This document shows, piece by piece, positions 45,168 through 53,882 of a stretch of 64,000 nucleotides of DNA. The stretch spans positions 124,001-188,000 of the forward strand of contig JADKIX010000010.1 of NCBI GenBank assembly GCA_016722635.1, given 5' to 3'. This DNA is from Rhodospirillaceae bacterium. GTDB lineage: Bacteria > Pseudomonadota > Alphaproteobacteria > JAEUKQ01. A program made the translations under genes and the position numbers. Every line of letters starts with the position of its first letter. The first letter of the stretch is position 1. The notes beneath the pieces are model-generated. The model had not been told where the DNA came from, searched no databases, and was given only the letters and a program-made list of their open reading frames with translations.

Positions 45168-46112
45168 CTAAGTAGGTAAGCGTTTCTTTTGCGTTAAAGC
45201 GTCCAAACAAGCCATCCTTACGGCTACCCCCATTTCAACTTGTTCTAATATAGCGCTATAGCTAAGACTATCGGCCACTTGCCCGGAAATCTCAACGCCT
45301 CTATTGATGGGGCCAGCCTCCATGACCAAAACATCGGGTTTGGCATGTTTTAATTTTTCCATCGTTAGACCAAAAAAATCCATATATTCTTCTAGGGAAG
45401 GGACAAAAGCCCCTTGCATCCGTTCTTGTTGCAACCGCAACATGATAATGACGTCTGCGTTCTTAAAACCTTCACGAAGATTGTAGTGAATCTGGATGTT
45501 GGATTGGGAAAAATATTGCGGTATTAAAGTTCGTGGTCCGACCAGATGAATCTGCGCTCCTAATTTTCCTAAAAGATGTATGTTGGAGCGGGCAACCCGG
45601 CTGTGCAGCACATCGCCGCAAATGGCGATTTTCAAGCCGCTGATATTTTTTTTATGACGCTTAATTGTCAACGCGTCTAAAAAGGCTTGGGTTGGGTGTT
45701 CGTGGGTGCCATCACCTGCGTTAATTACGGCGGCAGATGAAATTTGCTTGCTGATGAAATCCACGGAACCTGACTCCGGGTGGCGGACGATCAAAACATC
45801 CAATTTCATCGCCTGTAGGGTTAAAACCATATCCCTAATAGATTCACCCTTTTTAAGCGAACTGGTGGCGGTGGCAATATTGATAATGTCGGCTCCTAAG
45901 CGCTTGGCCGCCAGTTCAAAAGAGGTACGGGTACGGGTTGATTCTTCAAAAAACAGATTGATGACCGTCAAGCCCTTCAGCAAGGAACGCTGATTTTGGA
46001 CAAAAGAAGGAAGGGTATAATTTTCAGCCAAGGCTAGAAAAGCCTGAATTTCTAAGGCAGATATTTCTTCAATGGCTAAAAGATGTTGGGGAAATGAAAC
46101 CGCTGCAGCCAT
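45168..46112 (-). CDS. pyrB: Aspartate carbamoyltransferase catalytic subunit
   Basis: Makes carbamoyl-aspartate in pyrimidine synthesis. The 314-residue protein has the carbamoyl-phosphate loop 'FFEESTRTRTSFELAAKRLG' near residue 53, 'SSLKKGESIRDMVLTL', 'VIRHP'-type loop as 'LIVRHPESGSV', 'NAGDGTHEHPTQAFLDALTI', and the C-terminal 'MEAGPINRGVEISG'. AAAGGTGG lies upstream of the ATG. It forms a unit with the pyrC-like gene downstream; the length lacks any regulatory-subunit fusion and no pyrI is adjacent. Confidence 0.96.
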   Translation of the reverse strand: MAAAVSFPQHLLAIEEISALEIQAFLALAENYTLPSFVQNQRSLLKGLTVINLFFEESTRTRTSFELAAKRLGADIINIATATSSLKKGESIRDMVLTLQAMKLDVLIVRHPESGSVDFISKQISSAAVINAGDGTHEHPTQAFLDALTIKRHKKNISGLKIAICGDVLHSRVARSNIHLLGKLGAQIHLVGPRTLIPQYFSQSNIQIHYNLREGFKNADVIIMLRLQQERMQGAFVPSLEEYMDFFGLTMEKLKHAKPDVLVMEAGPINRGVEISGQVADSLSYSAILEQVEMGVAVRMACLDALTQKKRLPT

Positions 46113-46208
46113 TCAACCACCTTTATTTAATCAACCACCGGTTTGCCAATAACTCTGCACGCTTTTCGTAGGTGACCTAGAGACAGGGCCAAGTAGGGCC
46201 AGCATAGC

Positions 46209-46769
46209 CTATGACTTATTCGGGGCAAGTGCCATCACCATCTGGCGTCCTTCTAACCTTGGGGATTGCTCAATTTTTGCCTTATCGCCTAAATCCGTTC
46301 GCATGCGTTCGAGCAACTGCATTCCCAAATCATGGTGCATCATTTCCCGGCCGCGGAAGCGCAAGGTTACTCTGACCTTATCACCTTCATCCAAGAAACG
46401 GACAATCGATTTCAATTTCACGTCATAATCGTGGTCATCAATGCCAGGACGGATTTTGATTTCTTTGATTTCAATAACCTTTTGTTTCTTTTTGGCTTCA
46501 TTCCGGCGTTTTTGTGCCTCATACTTATATTTACCGTAATCTAATATCTTGCATACGGGCGGGCTAGCATTGGGGGAAACCTCAATCAGATCAAGACCTG
46601 CTTCCATGGCCTTGGCCAAGGCAACTTTAAGGGGAACAACCCCAACCATCTCCCCTGCGGCATCAATCAACCGGACGGTGCTTGAATTAATCTGCTGGTT
46701 AACGCGAGTGGTGTCACGTTCGGTATTGGCGGGATTTGTCGAAGAATTTGTTGTATTAAAATTAACCAT
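46209..46769 (-). CDS. infC: Translation initiation factor IF-3
   Basis: Binds the 30S subunit and checks the start codon. The 186 residues comprise the N-domain ('NQQINSSTVRLIDAAGEMVG' and 'LDLIEVSPNASPPVCKILDYGKYKYEAQKR', quoted as regions), a basic linker, and the C-domain ('KEIKIRPGIDDHDYDVKLK' and 'VRVTLRFRGREMMH'). It starts at an ordinary ATG with GAGGTG upstream, instead of the rare AUU-type start used for autoregulation in E. coli. It lies 42 bases after thrS; rpmI and rplT do not follow it. Confidence 0.96.
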   Translation of the reverse strand: MVNFNTTNSSTNPANTERDTTRVNQQINSSTVRLIDAAGEMVGVVPLKVALAKAMEAGLDLIEVSPNASPPVCKILDYGKYKYEAQKRRNEAKKKQKVIEIKEIKIRPGIDDHDYDVKLKSIVRFLDEGDKVRVTLRFRGREMMHHDLGMQLLERMRTDLGDKAKIEQSPRLEGRQMVMALAPNKS

Positions 46770-46811
46770 TTCACCTCGGTAAAGTTATTAATAAAGATCG
46801 AAAATAAAAGA

Positions 46812-48725
46812 TTATAGGGGCTGTTGACATTCTTGGTGTAATTGTTGGATAGCTGCCTCCAAGGAAACAATTTCCTGATCTTTGCCGGACAGGCGGCGAA
46901 TGGCCACTTGCTGCTGCTCTGCTTCGCGGTTGCCGACCACAAAAATCAAGGGGATCTTGCTTTCGCTATGCTCGCGGATTTTATAGGTAATTTTTTCATT
47001 GCGGATATCCAAATGGACGCGGATATTAGCTTTTCGAAGTTTTTGGTAAATATCTTTCGCATAATCAGCGCTGGCATCGGTAATATTAGCAACAACCACT
47101 TGCAGTGGGGCCAGCCATAGGGGGAAGCGTCCGCCATGATGCTCAATGAGAATGCCCATGAAACGCTCCATCGACCCTAAAACCGCTCGGTGCAGCATAA
47201 CGGGACGTCTTTTAGACCCATCCTCTGCAATATAGGAAGCATCCAATCTTTCAGGCATAATGTAATCAACCTGCAATGTTCCGCATTGCCACACGCGCCC
47301 AATACTGTCTTTTAAATAAAATTCTAATTTAGGGCCGTAAAATGCCCCTTCGCCTGCATTGACTGTATACGGAATTCCGGCTTTTTTGATGGCCTGATGC
47401 AAAATTTTTTCAGCCTTATCCCAGACCTCATCTGTTCCTGCGCGTAAAGCCGGGCGGTCTGCTAATTTAACCGTAAATTCCGGAAAACCAAGGTCGCGAT
47501 ACATCTTTGCGAGTAACTGACAAAAATTAATAGTTTCTTCAACCACCTGATTTTCAGTACAAAAAATATGGGCATCATCCTGGGTAAAAGACCTGACTCG
47601 CATAATGCCGTGAAGAGAGCCAGATGCCTCATTGCGGTGGCAACAGCCGAATTCTGCCATGCGTAGTGGTAAATCGCGGTAACTGGTAATACCTTGGCGG
47701 AAAATCTGCACATGAGCCGGGCAATTCATTGGTTTAAGGCCCAGGATCTGTCCTTCTTCTTGGAAAACAAACATGTCTTTGCGGTATTTTTCCCAATGAC
47801 CTGATTTTTCCCATAAAGATTTATCGAAGAGAAGGGGAGTTTTAACTTCCTGATAATTGTATTGTGCCAATTGACTGCGAACGTAATTTTCCAGGGTGCG
47901 GTACAGGGTCCAGCCTTTTGGATGCCAAAATACACTGCCAACCGCTTCTTCTTGTAAATGGAAAAGATCCATCGAACGCCCTAGACGTCGATGATCACGT
48001 TTTTCCGCTTCCTCCAGCTGCAAAAGATAATCGGTTAGTTGCTGTTCATTCGCCCAGCAAGTGCCATAAATGCGTTGCAATTTGGCATTATTGGCGTCAC
48101 CCCGCCAATAGGAACCAGAAATTTTGCTTAAGCGAAAAGCTTTGCCCAGCTGGCCGGTACCTGTTAAATGAGGGCCGGTACATAAATCAGTAAAATCACC
48201 TTGTTGATAAACGCTAATTGGTTCACTGGTGGGAATGGTTGCTACATGTTCTGCTTTAAAAATTTCGCCCTTACTTTTAAAAAATTTGATAGCCTGGTCG
48301 CGTGACCATATATGGCGTGTAATGGGCAAATTACGGGTAACGATTTCCTGCATCCGTTTTTCAATTTTTGGCAAATCTTCAAGAGCAAACGGGGTTTCTC
48401 TGGCAAAGTCATAATAAAAGCCGTTTTCAATGGCGGGGCCAAAGGTGATTTGCGTGCCGGGAAATAATTCTTGGACAGCTTGGGCTAAAACATGGGCACA
48501 ATCATGGCGCAAAATTTCAAGCCCCAACGGCTCGTCACGTTGGATAAACTCGATTTTGGCTTGGTCGGGAATGATGGTTGATAAGTCACTAGGAATCCCA
48601 TTGATTTTGATGGCGATCACCTGTTTAGGGGCTGATAAGCGCTTGGCGATCTCATAGCCCTTCAAGTTGGTAGGGAACTGGTGAACAGTCCCATCGGCAG
48701 TAATAATTGACGGCATAATACCCAT
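46812..48725 (-). CDS. thrS: Threonyl-tRNA synthetase
   Basis: A class II synthetase that charges tRNA-Thr, 637 residues. Domain order: TGS domain at residues 1-65 ('ITADGTVHQFP'); the editing domain with the HxxxH motif 'RHDCAHVLAQAVQ' and 'CTGPHLTGTG'; the catalytic core with zinc ligands in 'GLKPMNCPAHVQIF' and motif 2 'AEFGCCHRNEASGSLHG'; then the anticodon-binding domain. ATG 48725 or 48716 could be the start; neither has a strong ribosome site. It leads into infC, as in many bacteria. Confidence 0.96.
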   Translation of the reverse strand: MGIMPSIITADGTVHQFPTNLKGYEIAKRLSAPKQVIAIKINGIPSDLSTIIPDQAKIEFIQRDEPLGLEILRHDCAHVLAQAVQELFPGTQITFGPAIENGFYYDFARETPFALEDLPKIEKRMQEIVTRNLPITRHIWSRDQAIKFFKSKGEIFKAEHVATIPTSEPISVYQQGDFTDLCTGPHLTGTGQLGKAFRLSKISGSYWRGDANNAKLQRIYGTCWANEQQLTDYLLQLEEAEKRDHRRLGRSMDLFHLQEEAVGSVFWHPKGWTLYRTLENYVRSQLAQYNYQEVKTPLLFDKSLWEKSGHWEKYRKDMFVFQEEGQILGLKPMNCPAHVQIFRQGITSYRDLPLRMAEFGCCHRNEASGSLHGIMRVRSFTQDDAHIFCTENQVVEETINFCQLLAKMYRDLGFPEFTVKLADRPALRAGTDEVWDKAEKILHQAIKKAGIPYTVNAGEGAFYGPKLEFYLKDSIGRVWQCGTLQVDYIMPERLDASYIAEDGSKRRPVMLHRAVLGSMERFMGILIEHHGGRFPLWLAPLQVVVANITDASADYAKDIYQKLRKANIRVHLDIRNEKITYKIREHSESKIPLIFVVGNREAEQQQVAIRRLSGKDQEIVSLEAAIQQLHQECQQPL

Positions 48726-48792
48726 AAAATAAAAGCAATTTAACCCAATTTGACCAAGATTTTGTTGGATGTCAAGATTTTAGCAAAAATAT

Positions 48793-49527
48793 TCAGATTG
48801 GTTCTGCCAGATCTTCGGTGTGATTGAGGAAAAGTTTTTCGCTGCGGGATTTAAAAAAATCTGGTTGGATAATAGCGTTTTGGATGCGGTCAATGCGGAA
48901 GAAACGCACCGCCGCCCGCCACTGGTCCCAGGCCAACAGATACCATACCGGCCAATTTAATAAAAGGAATTGGGGCTCGATCAAGCGGCTGGTTATTTCT
49001 TGCCGTTCATTTTGATAAGAAATTTGCAAATAACGCATCTCAAAAAAAGCTTGTTGGATGGGTGCTGCTCCTACAGATAATCTTTGACCATAACTTTCCA
49101 TAACCTGATGTGATGCCAATCCCCCAACTAGGATCCGACGTTGTAGGGCAATGATATTGCGGCGTTGTGATTCGGGGAAGGCCAATGTAATTTTGCGGCG
49201 GATTATTTTTAAATTCCCTAAAAACAAGGGGGAGCCCAGTTTTTCCATAATGGCCAAGCTTAGCAGCAAATTGATGCTTTCCAGATAATTAACCTGTAAT
49301 TTCCCCATGCCCCAACCGCGTTGCAGGCGAATCCCACCCCCTCGGCCACGATCGGTTTCAATCGGTATGCCTCTGGTTCGTAGAATGTTAAGGTCACGCA
49401 AGATTGTTCGTGTGCTGACACCAAGTTCATGGGAAACATAAGCAATTGTTAGGGAATCGCGGGATTTTAATAACCCCACCAATTCATCCAACCGTTCCAA
49501 ACGTGATTGATCATTCGTTTTGCCCAT
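48793..49527 (-). CDS. HTH-11 and WYL domain transcriptional regulator
   Basis: A 244-residue regulator of the YafY type. The N-terminal winged helix-turn-helix ('RLERLDELVGLLKSRDSLTI' then 'ELGVSTRTILRDLNILRTRGIPI') is followed by a WYL ligand-sensing domain in which the canonical residues read 'YLQISYQNERQE' and 'WPVWYLLAWDQWRAAVRFF'. It is divergent from a small monooxygenase-like gene with a 105-base gap, so that gene is the likeliest target. Many relatives repress a neighbour in response to a small ligand. Confidence 0.88.
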   Translation of the reverse strand: MGKTNDQSRLERLDELVGLLKSRDSLTIAYVSHELGVSTRTILRDLNILRTRGIPIETDRGRGGGIRLQRGWGMGKLQVNYLESINLLLSLAIMEKLGSPLFLGNLKIIRRKITLAFPESQRRNIIALQRRILVGGLASHQVMESYGQRLSVGAAPIQQAFFEMRYLQISYQNERQEITSRLIEPQFLLLNWPVWYLLAWDQWRAAVRFFRIDRIQNAIIQPDFFKSRSEKLFLNHTEDLAEPI

Positions 49528-49632
49528 TTAACAAATATGACATATTTTGTCATATATATCCATGATAATTTCTTCAAAGCCAATTTATAGGCAGATAATG
49601 TTTTTCAACACTAGAAACGAAGGAGATAAAAG

Positions 49633-49953
49633 ATGGATCAACAAACTATTGAATGGGCAGCATTCCAATTAAAAAAGGATGTGAGCGAACAAGCCTTGCT
49701 ACAAGCATCAGGAGAGCTACAGCAAAATTTTTTGCAAAAGCAACCCGGATTTATCCGGCGTGAATTGCTAAAAAAATCTGAGGGTAGTTATGTCGATATA
49801 TTATGGTGGAAAACTAGGAAATATGCAGAACAGGCAGGCGATCAAGTGATGCAGCATCCGGCTTGTTTGGGGTATTTCCAATTGATGAATGTAGATTTAC
49901 TGAACCCTAGTGAAGCTCCAGCCCATTTCCTGCAAGTTAAAACTTACCCTTAA
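49633..49953 (+). CDS. Small ABM-like (dimeric alpha-beta barrel) protein
   Basis: A 106-residue protein with the pattern of the antibiotic biosynthesis monooxygenase fold: a first strand ('IEWAAFQLKKDVSEQA'), a helix ('LLQASGELQQNFLQKQPGF'), 'IRRELLKKSEGSYVDILWW', then 'KTRKYAEQAGDQVMQHP'. GAAGGAGA lies 8 bases before the ATG. It is divergent from the WYL regulator, and the pair looks like a regulator-target unit. The substrate is unknown; proteins of this fold include oxidases, haem oxygenases and non-catalytic members. Confidence 0.78.
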   Translation: MDQQTIEWAAFQLKKDVSEQALLQASGELQQNFLQKQPGFIRRELLKKSEGSYVDILWWKTRKYAEQAGDQVMQHPACLGYFQLMNVDLLNPSEAPAHFLQVKTYP

Positions 49954-50013
49954 ATATTCCGCAGCTTAGTAAGCTTGATCGGTTTGGTTTAGGCATTGAG
50001 CGAGGACGGATAG

Positions 50014-50045
50014 AAAAAGGGCATGGATAAAACCCATGCCCTTTT
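50014..50045. terminator. Bidirectional terminator between convergent genes
   Basis: AAAAGGGCATGG pairs with CCATGCCCTTTT around a short loop, giving A and T runs on opposite sides. It lies between the ABM-like stop (49953, plus strand) and the alanine dehydrogenase stop (50070, minus strand) and should terminate both. Confidence 0.8.
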
Positions 50046-50069
50046 GAAGGGTATCCTCAGAAAATCTAG

Positions 50070-51194
50070 CTAAGTGGCTAACCCCAATAGTTTCTCTGCA
50101 CTGACATAAGGTAACTTTAAAGCCTCAGCCACCGCTTGGTAAGTTAATTTGCCTTCATGCACATTTAAGCCGTTGCGTAAATGCACATCATCGGTCAAGG
50201 CTTTCTTGTAACCCTTATTAGCCAAAGCCAAAATAAACGGCAAAGTCGCGTTATTCAAGGCAAAGGTGGATGTGCGCGGAACGGCGCCCGGCATGTTGGC
50301 CACGCAATAATGGATCACGCCATCAACGACATAAGTGGGCTGGGCATGGGTGGTTGGTTTGCTGGTTTCAAAGCAACCACCTTGGTCGATGGCGATATCA
50401 ACCACCACCGAGCCGGGACGCATTTTTTTGATCATTTTATGGGTCACCAACCGTGGGGCTGCAGCGCCTGGGACCAGCACAGCACCAATTACCAAATCAG
50501 CACCCGTCACATGGCTTTCAATTGAATCGACTGTCGAATATAAGGTGGTTAAGCGGGAACCGAATTGTTCATCCAACTGTTTTAAACGGTCAAGCGAGCG
50601 TTCGAGGATAATAACTTCAGCCTCCATCCCGATAGCCATGCGGGCGGCATGGGTGCCCGATACACCACCGCCGATGATCACGACTTTGGCAGGTGCAACG
50701 CCTGGGACACCACCCAGTAAGATACCAGTTCCACCAACACCTTTTTCCAAACAATGGGCGCCGACCTGGATGGACATGCGACCCGCCACTTCACTCATCG
50801 GCGCCAGCAAAGGAAGACCACCGCGGCTGTTCGTCACGGTTTCATAGGCAATGGCTGTACAGCCTGAGTCAAGCAATCCTTTGGTTTGTTCAGGATCTGG
50901 TGCCAAATGCAAATAGGTGAATAAGATTTGTCCCCGACGCAGCCTTTTATATTCAGCGGCTTGCGGTTCCTTAACTTTGACTACCATTTCTGCTTTTTCA
51001 AATATTTCTTGGGCTGTTTTGGCAATTTTTGCCCCAGCCGCGACATAGGCTTGATCATCAAAGCCAATGCCAAGGCCAGCGCCGGTTTCAACCAAAACCT
51101 GGTGACCATGATGAACAACTTCCCGAACACTCGAAGGAACCATTCCGACCCGATATTCGTGGGTTTTAATTTCCTTCGGCACACCAATCAACAT
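50070..51194 (-). CDS. ald: Alanine dehydrogenase
   Basis: A cytoplasmic NAD-dependent enzyme interconverting alanine with pyruvate and ammonia. The 374 residues include 'MLIGVPKEIKTHEYRVGMVP' at the N-terminus, the substrate loop 'GQILFTYLHLAPD', the catalytic His region, the NAD-binding 'VVIIGGGVSGTHAARMAIGM' and 'DIAIDQGGCFETSKPTTH'. These match alanine dehydrogenase better than the related PntA. It lies 76 bases from the end of the upstream aminotransferase gene on the same strand; both use the pyruvate-alanine pair. Confidence 0.94.
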   Translation of the reverse strand: MLIGVPKEIKTHEYRVGMVPSSVREVVHHGHQVLVETGAGLGIGFDDQAYVAAGAKIAKTAQEIFEKAEMVVKVKEPQAAEYKRLRRGQILFTYLHLAPDPEQTKGLLDSGCTAIAYETVTNSRGGLPLLAPMSEVAGRMSIQVGAHCLEKGVGGTGILLGGVPGVAPAKVVIIGGGVSGTHAARMAIGMEAEVIILERSLDRLKQLDEQFGSRLTTLYSTVDSIESHVTGADLVIGAVLVPGAAAPRLVTHKMIKKMRPGSVVVDIAIDQGGCFETSKPTTHAQPTYVVDGVIHYCVANMPGAVPRTSTFALNNATLPFILALANKGYKKALTDDVHLRNGLNVHEGKLTYQAVAEALKLPYVSAEKLLGLAT

Positions 51195-51270
51195 GATAAT
51201 CTTCCTTTAATAAAGTTAATAATTGAACCTATATAAAGCCAGAAATAACGTGCCTAAACACAAAACTTAT

Positions 51271-52608
51271 TTAGGCGAGTTTCTTTAACACTTCTGACAG
51301 GATGTTAAAAATAGCATCAATATGTTGTTTCTCAAGCACCAAAGGCGGAGATAAGGCAATCGTATCACCGCTGGCCCTTACCAATAAACCCTTTTCATAA
51401 CAATCCAGGAAAGTTTGGAATCCGCGTTTGCCTGGTTTTCCGGGAATGGTTTCCAGTTCAATACCTGCTATAATACCAATATTACGGATGTCGATGATGT
51501 GGGGTAATCCCTTTAAAGAATGAGCAGCTTCTTGCCAATAAGGGGTAAGGGATTTGGCATTTTCAAAAATTTTACCTTTTTTATAAACATCCAAGGTGGC
51601 AATCCCTGCGGCACAGGCACTCGGATGGCCGGAATAGGTATACCCATGGAACAGCTCAATGCTGGCACCGTCACTTGCCTGCAACATCGTATCATAAATA
51701 GATTGCTTGACAAATACCGCACCCATAGGGAAAGCACCATTGGTGATGCCTTTAGCGGTCGTTATCATATCCGGCATAACATCAAAATATTGGGCGGCGA
51801 AAGCTGTCCCCAAACGGCCAAACCCGGTAATGACTTCGTCAAAAATCAGCAAAATTCCGTGTTTATCACAAATTTCCCGTAGCCTCTTCAAATATCCTTT
51901 GGGTGGAACCAACACACCGGTTGACCCGGCAACCGGTTCAACAATCACTGCTGCAATATTTGATGCATCATGCAAGGTCACAATCCGCTCTAATTCGTTG
52001 GCTAGCTCAACACCATTCTTCGGCTCCCCCTTACTGAAGGCGTTTTTTGCCAAGTCATGGGTATGGGATAAGTGGTCAACGCCGGTCAATAAACTGCCGA
52101 ACGCTTTGCGGTTATTAACCATGCCACCAACCGATATGCCGCCAAAACCAACACCATGGTAACCGCGTTCCCGCCCGATCAAGCGTTGCCTGGTTCCTTG
52201 ACCTTTGGCACGGTGGTACGCCAATGCAATTTTTAAAGCGGAATCGACTGCTTCTGATCCTGAATTCGTAAAGAACACGTGATTAAGGTCACCCGGGGTG
52301 ATGGTGGTTAGTTTGGAGGCAAATTCGAACACCAAAGGATGGCCCATTTGGAAGCAAGGTGCATAATCCAGTTTTGCAATTTGGTTGCGCACGGCCTCGG
52401 TAATCTCTGGGCGGCCATGGCCTGCATTCACACACCATAATCCGGCTGCGCCATCCAAAATGCGATTGCCTTCAACGGTAGTGTAATACATACCAGCCGC
52501 ACTTACCAATAAACGCGGGTTTGCCTTGAATTGCTTGTTGGCGGTAAAAGGCATCCAAAAGGCTTCAAGATTATTAGGGATCTGCGAAGTTGGTGTTTCT
52601 GTTTTCAT
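51271..52608 (-). CDS. Class III omega-amino acid:pyruvate aminotransferase
   Basis: A PLP enzyme of fold type I, 445 residues. It matches the beta-alanine/omega-amino acid:pyruvate group: 'NNLEAFWMPFTANKQFK' near the N-terminus, 'AAGLWCVNAGHGRPEI', 'VFFTNSGSEAVDSALKIA', 'GYHGVGFGGISVGGM', 'LLIFDEVITGFGRLG', and the Schiff-base lysine K286 in 'TTAKGITNGAFPMG'. The amino acceptor would be pyruvate, yielding alanine, which ald downstream can deaminate. The exact amine donor cannot be deduced. Confidence 0.9.
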   Translation of the reverse strand: MKTETPTSQIPNNLEAFWMPFTANKQFKANPRLLVSAAGMYYTTVEGNRILDGAAGLWCVNAGHGRPEITEAVRNQIAKLDYAPCFQMGHPLVFEFASKLTTITPGDLNHVFFTNSGSEAVDSALKIALAYHRAKGQGTRQRLIGRERGYHGVGFGGISVGGMVNNRKAFGSLLTGVDHLSHTHDLAKNAFSKGEPKNGVELANELERIVTLHDASNIAAVIVEPVAGSTGVLVPPKGYLKRLREICDKHGILLIFDEVITGFGRLGTAFAAQYFDVMPDMITTAKGITNGAFPMGAVFVKQSIYDTMLQASDGASIELFHGYTYSGHPSACAAGIATLDVYKKGKIFENAKSLTPYWQEAAHSLKGLPHIIDIRNIGIIAGIELETIPGKPGKRGFQTFLDCYEKGLLVRASGDTIALSPPLVLEKQHIDAIFNILSEVLKKLA

Positions 52609-52796
52609 GGGTATAATCCTAATCCAGAAAGAATAACTGATTAAAACCGATCACAGCATAAACAATCCCTTTACCGGATGGCAATAAAATAATGGGAGTG
52701 CTTCATGGCCATGGCATTCCCAAGCATGGAGTAGGGTAACTAAAGAAAATTGATGACAAGAAGGCAGTATTTGCTTTTGAACTGGGCTCATGTTCT

Positions 52797-53513
52797 TTAC
52801 CTATCGCCGAACAGGAGCCATTTTTTGCTTAGCTTCTCAAAACCATCCTTCAATGCGTCATCCAGTTGTTGCATCGGGATAGCAATGCCTAAATCTTGGA
52901 AAGACGTAACGCCATATTTTTGATTGTTAATGCCACAAGGGATAAATTGCTGAAAGGCATTTAAATCACAAGAATGGTTAATGGCAAATCCATGAAAAGT
53001 TACATGTTGTTTAATCCGTACGCCGATGGCAGCAATTTTGTCCTCATATCCCAAGCCTTTATCTGGCCTTTCGATCCATACTCCGACGCGTTCGGGACGT
53101 TGATGCCCCTTTAAACCGAAGCTAGACAAAGTTTGAATAATCCATGCTTCTAAAAACAGTATATATTGCCGAACGTCATGAATGCGTTTTTTTAAATCAA
53201 TCATTACATATACCACCCGTTGTCCAGGGCCATGATAGGTATATTTCCCGCCCCGGCCGGTATGGTATAATGGCAGGTGAAGAGAGGGATGCAAATCATC
53301 TGGCTTGGCACTTGTTCCAGCGGTAATTAAGGCAGGATGTTCCACCAGCCATATTTGTTCTTGGGCATTCTTTGTGCGGATATCGATTGCTAGCCTTTCC
53401 ATAGCCTGAAGGGTCTGGGGATAATCCAGCAATTGATCATTTTTTATCCAAGTGATAGGAGAATCGCCAGTTAATTTTTTGCTTTCAGAAGGATGATTAA
53501 TGATGGAAGGCAT
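52797..53513 (-). CDS. lipB: Lipoyl(octanoyl) transferase
   Basis: Moves the octanoyl group from ACP to lipoyl domains, the first step of de novo lipoylation. The 238 residues contain 'GRGGKYTYHGPGQRVVYVMI', the catalytic lysine K159 in 'EDKIAAIGVRIKQ' and the acyl-accepting C193 in 'QFIPCGI'. Targets would include GcvH at 30.3 kb and the 2-oxoacid dehydrogenases. It is not adjacent to lipA in this window. Confidence 0.94.
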   Translation of the reverse strand: MPSIINHPSESKKLTGDSPITWIKNDQLLDYPQTLQAMERLAIDIRTKNAQEQIWLVEHPALITAGTSAKPDDLHPSLHLPLYHTGRGGKYTYHGPGQRVVYVMIDLKKRIHDVRQYILFLEAWIIQTLSSFGLKGHQRPERVGVWIERPDKGLGYEDKIAAIGVRIKQHVTFHGFAINHSCDLNAFQQFIPCGINNQKYGVTSFQDLGIAIPMQQLDDALKDGFEKLSKKWLLFGDR

Positions 53514-53701
53514 TTTTATTACTTGTGATCAGGTTGGCCAAGATCAATATGATAATTATTAGTTGAATGTAGTGTAGATATTTCGATATGATCGCCTTTT
53601 ATGTTGTCAGGTTGATTTTGATTATACAAGATATATTGCTTAATTTATTCCAGTAAGATAAAAGTCTCCTGCCAAAGGTAACTAGGAGAGCTTAGATATA
53701 A

Positions 53702-53785
53702 GCGGTCGTGGCGGAATGGTAGACGCGCAGCGTTGAGGTCGCTGTGGGGCAACCCGTGGAAGTTCGAGTCTTCTCGACCGCACCA
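53702..53785 (+). tRNA. tRNA-Leu(GAG)
   Basis: An 84-base tRNA with a class II variable arm and encoded CCA. The acceptor GCGGTCG pairs with CGACCGC. The anticodon stem CAGCG/CGCTG closes the loop TTGAGGT, giving anticodon GAG (Leu, CUC/CUU). The long variable arm GTGGGGCAACCCGT and the T arm GTTCGAGTC fit leucine. maeB starts 98 bases downstream. Confidence 0.97.
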
Positions 53786-53882
53786 AAGTGACATAAAATA
53801 TGTGGCAATCATCAGGATCACCGGATTGTCGGGTGGAGATGATCAAGGGGTAAGCGGGTGTTTAAAATTTTTGGAGTCAGGG

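Noticed and set aside
46113..46208. Possible pyrimidine attenuator before pyrB
   Set aside because: The GGCCCTACTTGGCCCT element is a direct repeat, not a hairpin, and there is no leader peptide or T tract.
53733..53882. Longer maeB start upstream, inside tRNA-Leu
   Set aside because: The frame would overlap the tRNA gene, and family homology begins at ATG 53883, which has a good ribosome site.
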